Shown here piece by piece: positions 63,801 through 64,000 of a stretch of 64,000 nucleotides of DNA; position 1 is the first letter of the stretch; every line of letters starts with the position of its first letter. The position numbers and the translations under genes are program-made. Source of the stretch: Antedon mediterranea (taxonomy: Eukaryota; Echinodermata; Crinoidea; Comatulida; Antedonidae); assembly GCF_964355755.1 (NCBI RefSeq), contig NW_027306095.1:434001-498000 (forward strand). Reading direction: 5' to 3'. The notes under the pieces are model-generated. The model made no database searches and had not been told where the DNA came from. It worked only from the letters and a program-made list of their open reading frames with translations.

Positions 63801-64000
63801 TTAGACCATTTTGAGCATTTCGATAAAACTTTTCACACAAAACATCAAAGTGCACAAAATAACTTCAAATCGCATTTGGAGACGTTTTAGACCATTTTGT
63901 GCATTTCGAATAAACTTTTCACACAAAAACATCAAAGTGCACAAAATAGCTTCAAATCGCATTTGGAGACGTTTTAGACCATGTTGTGCATTTCGAAAAA
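57797..64000 (-). repeat. Satellite array, same monomer, inverted arm
   Basis: From 57,797 onward the landmarks read as reverse complement: AAACTTTTCACACAAAAAC, ATCAAAGTGCACAAAAT, CTTCAAATCGCATTTGGAG, ACGTTTTAGACC. Orientation stays constant to the window end, which falls inside a unit. The inverted arm holds the same variant classes as the forward arm, including the 86/78-bp pair (GAAACCGTTTTAG, TTGATTACACAAAAATATC) and GAGCTC-tagged truncated cycles at 58,559, 60,799, 62,045 and 62,672. It is therefore the same family flipped, not a second satellite. Several rare variants match the forward arm at 24.4-28.6 kb best. Confidence 0.97.
60790..62700 (-). repeat. Inverted-arm block carrying 24-27-kb markers
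   Basis: Reading the minus strand from 62.7 kb downward gives: CCCAATGCG with GAGCTC (62,672), CGAAATACAC (62,417), CCCAATGCG with GAGCTC (62,045), CGAAATACAC (about 61,797), and TTTTTTTCTGAAAAG (about 61,555). The same order occurs on the plus strand at 24,442, 24,688, 25,070, 25,316 and 26,823. The GAGCTC spacing is 627 here against 628 there; a one-base loss in ACACAAAACATC at about 62,283 accounts for it. This supports common descent of the two stretches. Confidence 0.82.

Noticed and set aside
1-64000. CRISPR array
   Set aside because: The whole 87 bp is conserved from unit to unit. There are no short repeats separated by unique spacers, no leader and no cas genes.
1-64000. CENP-B box in the TTTTTTCGAAATGCAC segment
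   Set aside because: TTCG is present but the required downstream A and CGGG of the NTTCGNNNNANNCGGGN consensus are not.
1-64000. Bacterial or phage accessory region
   Set aside because: No coding sequence, operon or RNA gene in 64 kb of homogeneous tandem repeat; this architecture is eukaryotic satellite.

Overview
The whole 64 kb window is one satellite-DNA array. It is built from about 700-750 units of an AT-rich monomer of mostly 87 bp (33% GC by hand count of the exemplar at 914-1000: 26 A, 32 T, 17 G, 12 C). I see no gene, RNA gene, transposon, CRISPR array or unique spacer anywhere. Long nested satellite with higher-order repeats (HORs) and an orientation switch points to a eukaryotic centromeric, pericentromeric or heterochromatic block. 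I do not recognise the monomer as a named satellite, so I make no call on taxon; plant and animal are both possible.

Monomer. In phase with GATTTGAAGC, residues 12-29 and 48-65 form an 18-bp inverted repeat (16 of 18 positions match) around an 18-nt centre. A/T tracts recur about every 10 bp through the unit. Main variants are: GATG or GTCG after the left arm; TTTTTGTGTG or TTTTTTTGTG in the centre; an 86-bp form followed by a 78-bp form that has lost the left dyad arm; a TGTAATCCAG form; a form with ATACGATATT and TTTTTGAGTG; and a 38-bp truncated cycle tagged by GAGCTC.

Layout. 1-14,320 is a mosaic of an 8,118-bp-period HOR. 14,321-16,250 is a 1,055-bp tandem duplication. 16,930-24,346 holds a 3,611-bp tandem duplication that itself contains a 637-bp pair. 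24,220-25,470 is a 628-bp tandem pair, followed to 28,614 by looser array. 28,615-30,563 is a further copy of 21,009-22,957. 30,564-36,104 is a more diverged patch containing a 2.5-kb tandem duplication. 36,105-47,982 is an almost perfect copy of 2,640-14,517. 47,983-52,960 reuses pieces of the first HOR. 52,960-55,110 is a tandem duplication whose copies differ by one monomer. 55,110-56,925 again resembles the first HOR, and 56,926-57,670 is another copy of the diverged patch. At 57,796/57,797 the array flips strand at a 20-bp perfect palindrome, and it stays inverted to the end.

Coding potential. Because 87 = 3 x 29, any frame free of stops in one monomer stays open through its neighbours. 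This gives many open frames of 60-115 codons with a 29-residue period on both strands. They start and stop with single-base monomer variants (CTCCAA versus CTCTAA) and are not genes. The biology here is structural: repeat turnover by unequal exchange and duplication, one inversion, and possible roles in nucleosome positioning or hairpin formation.
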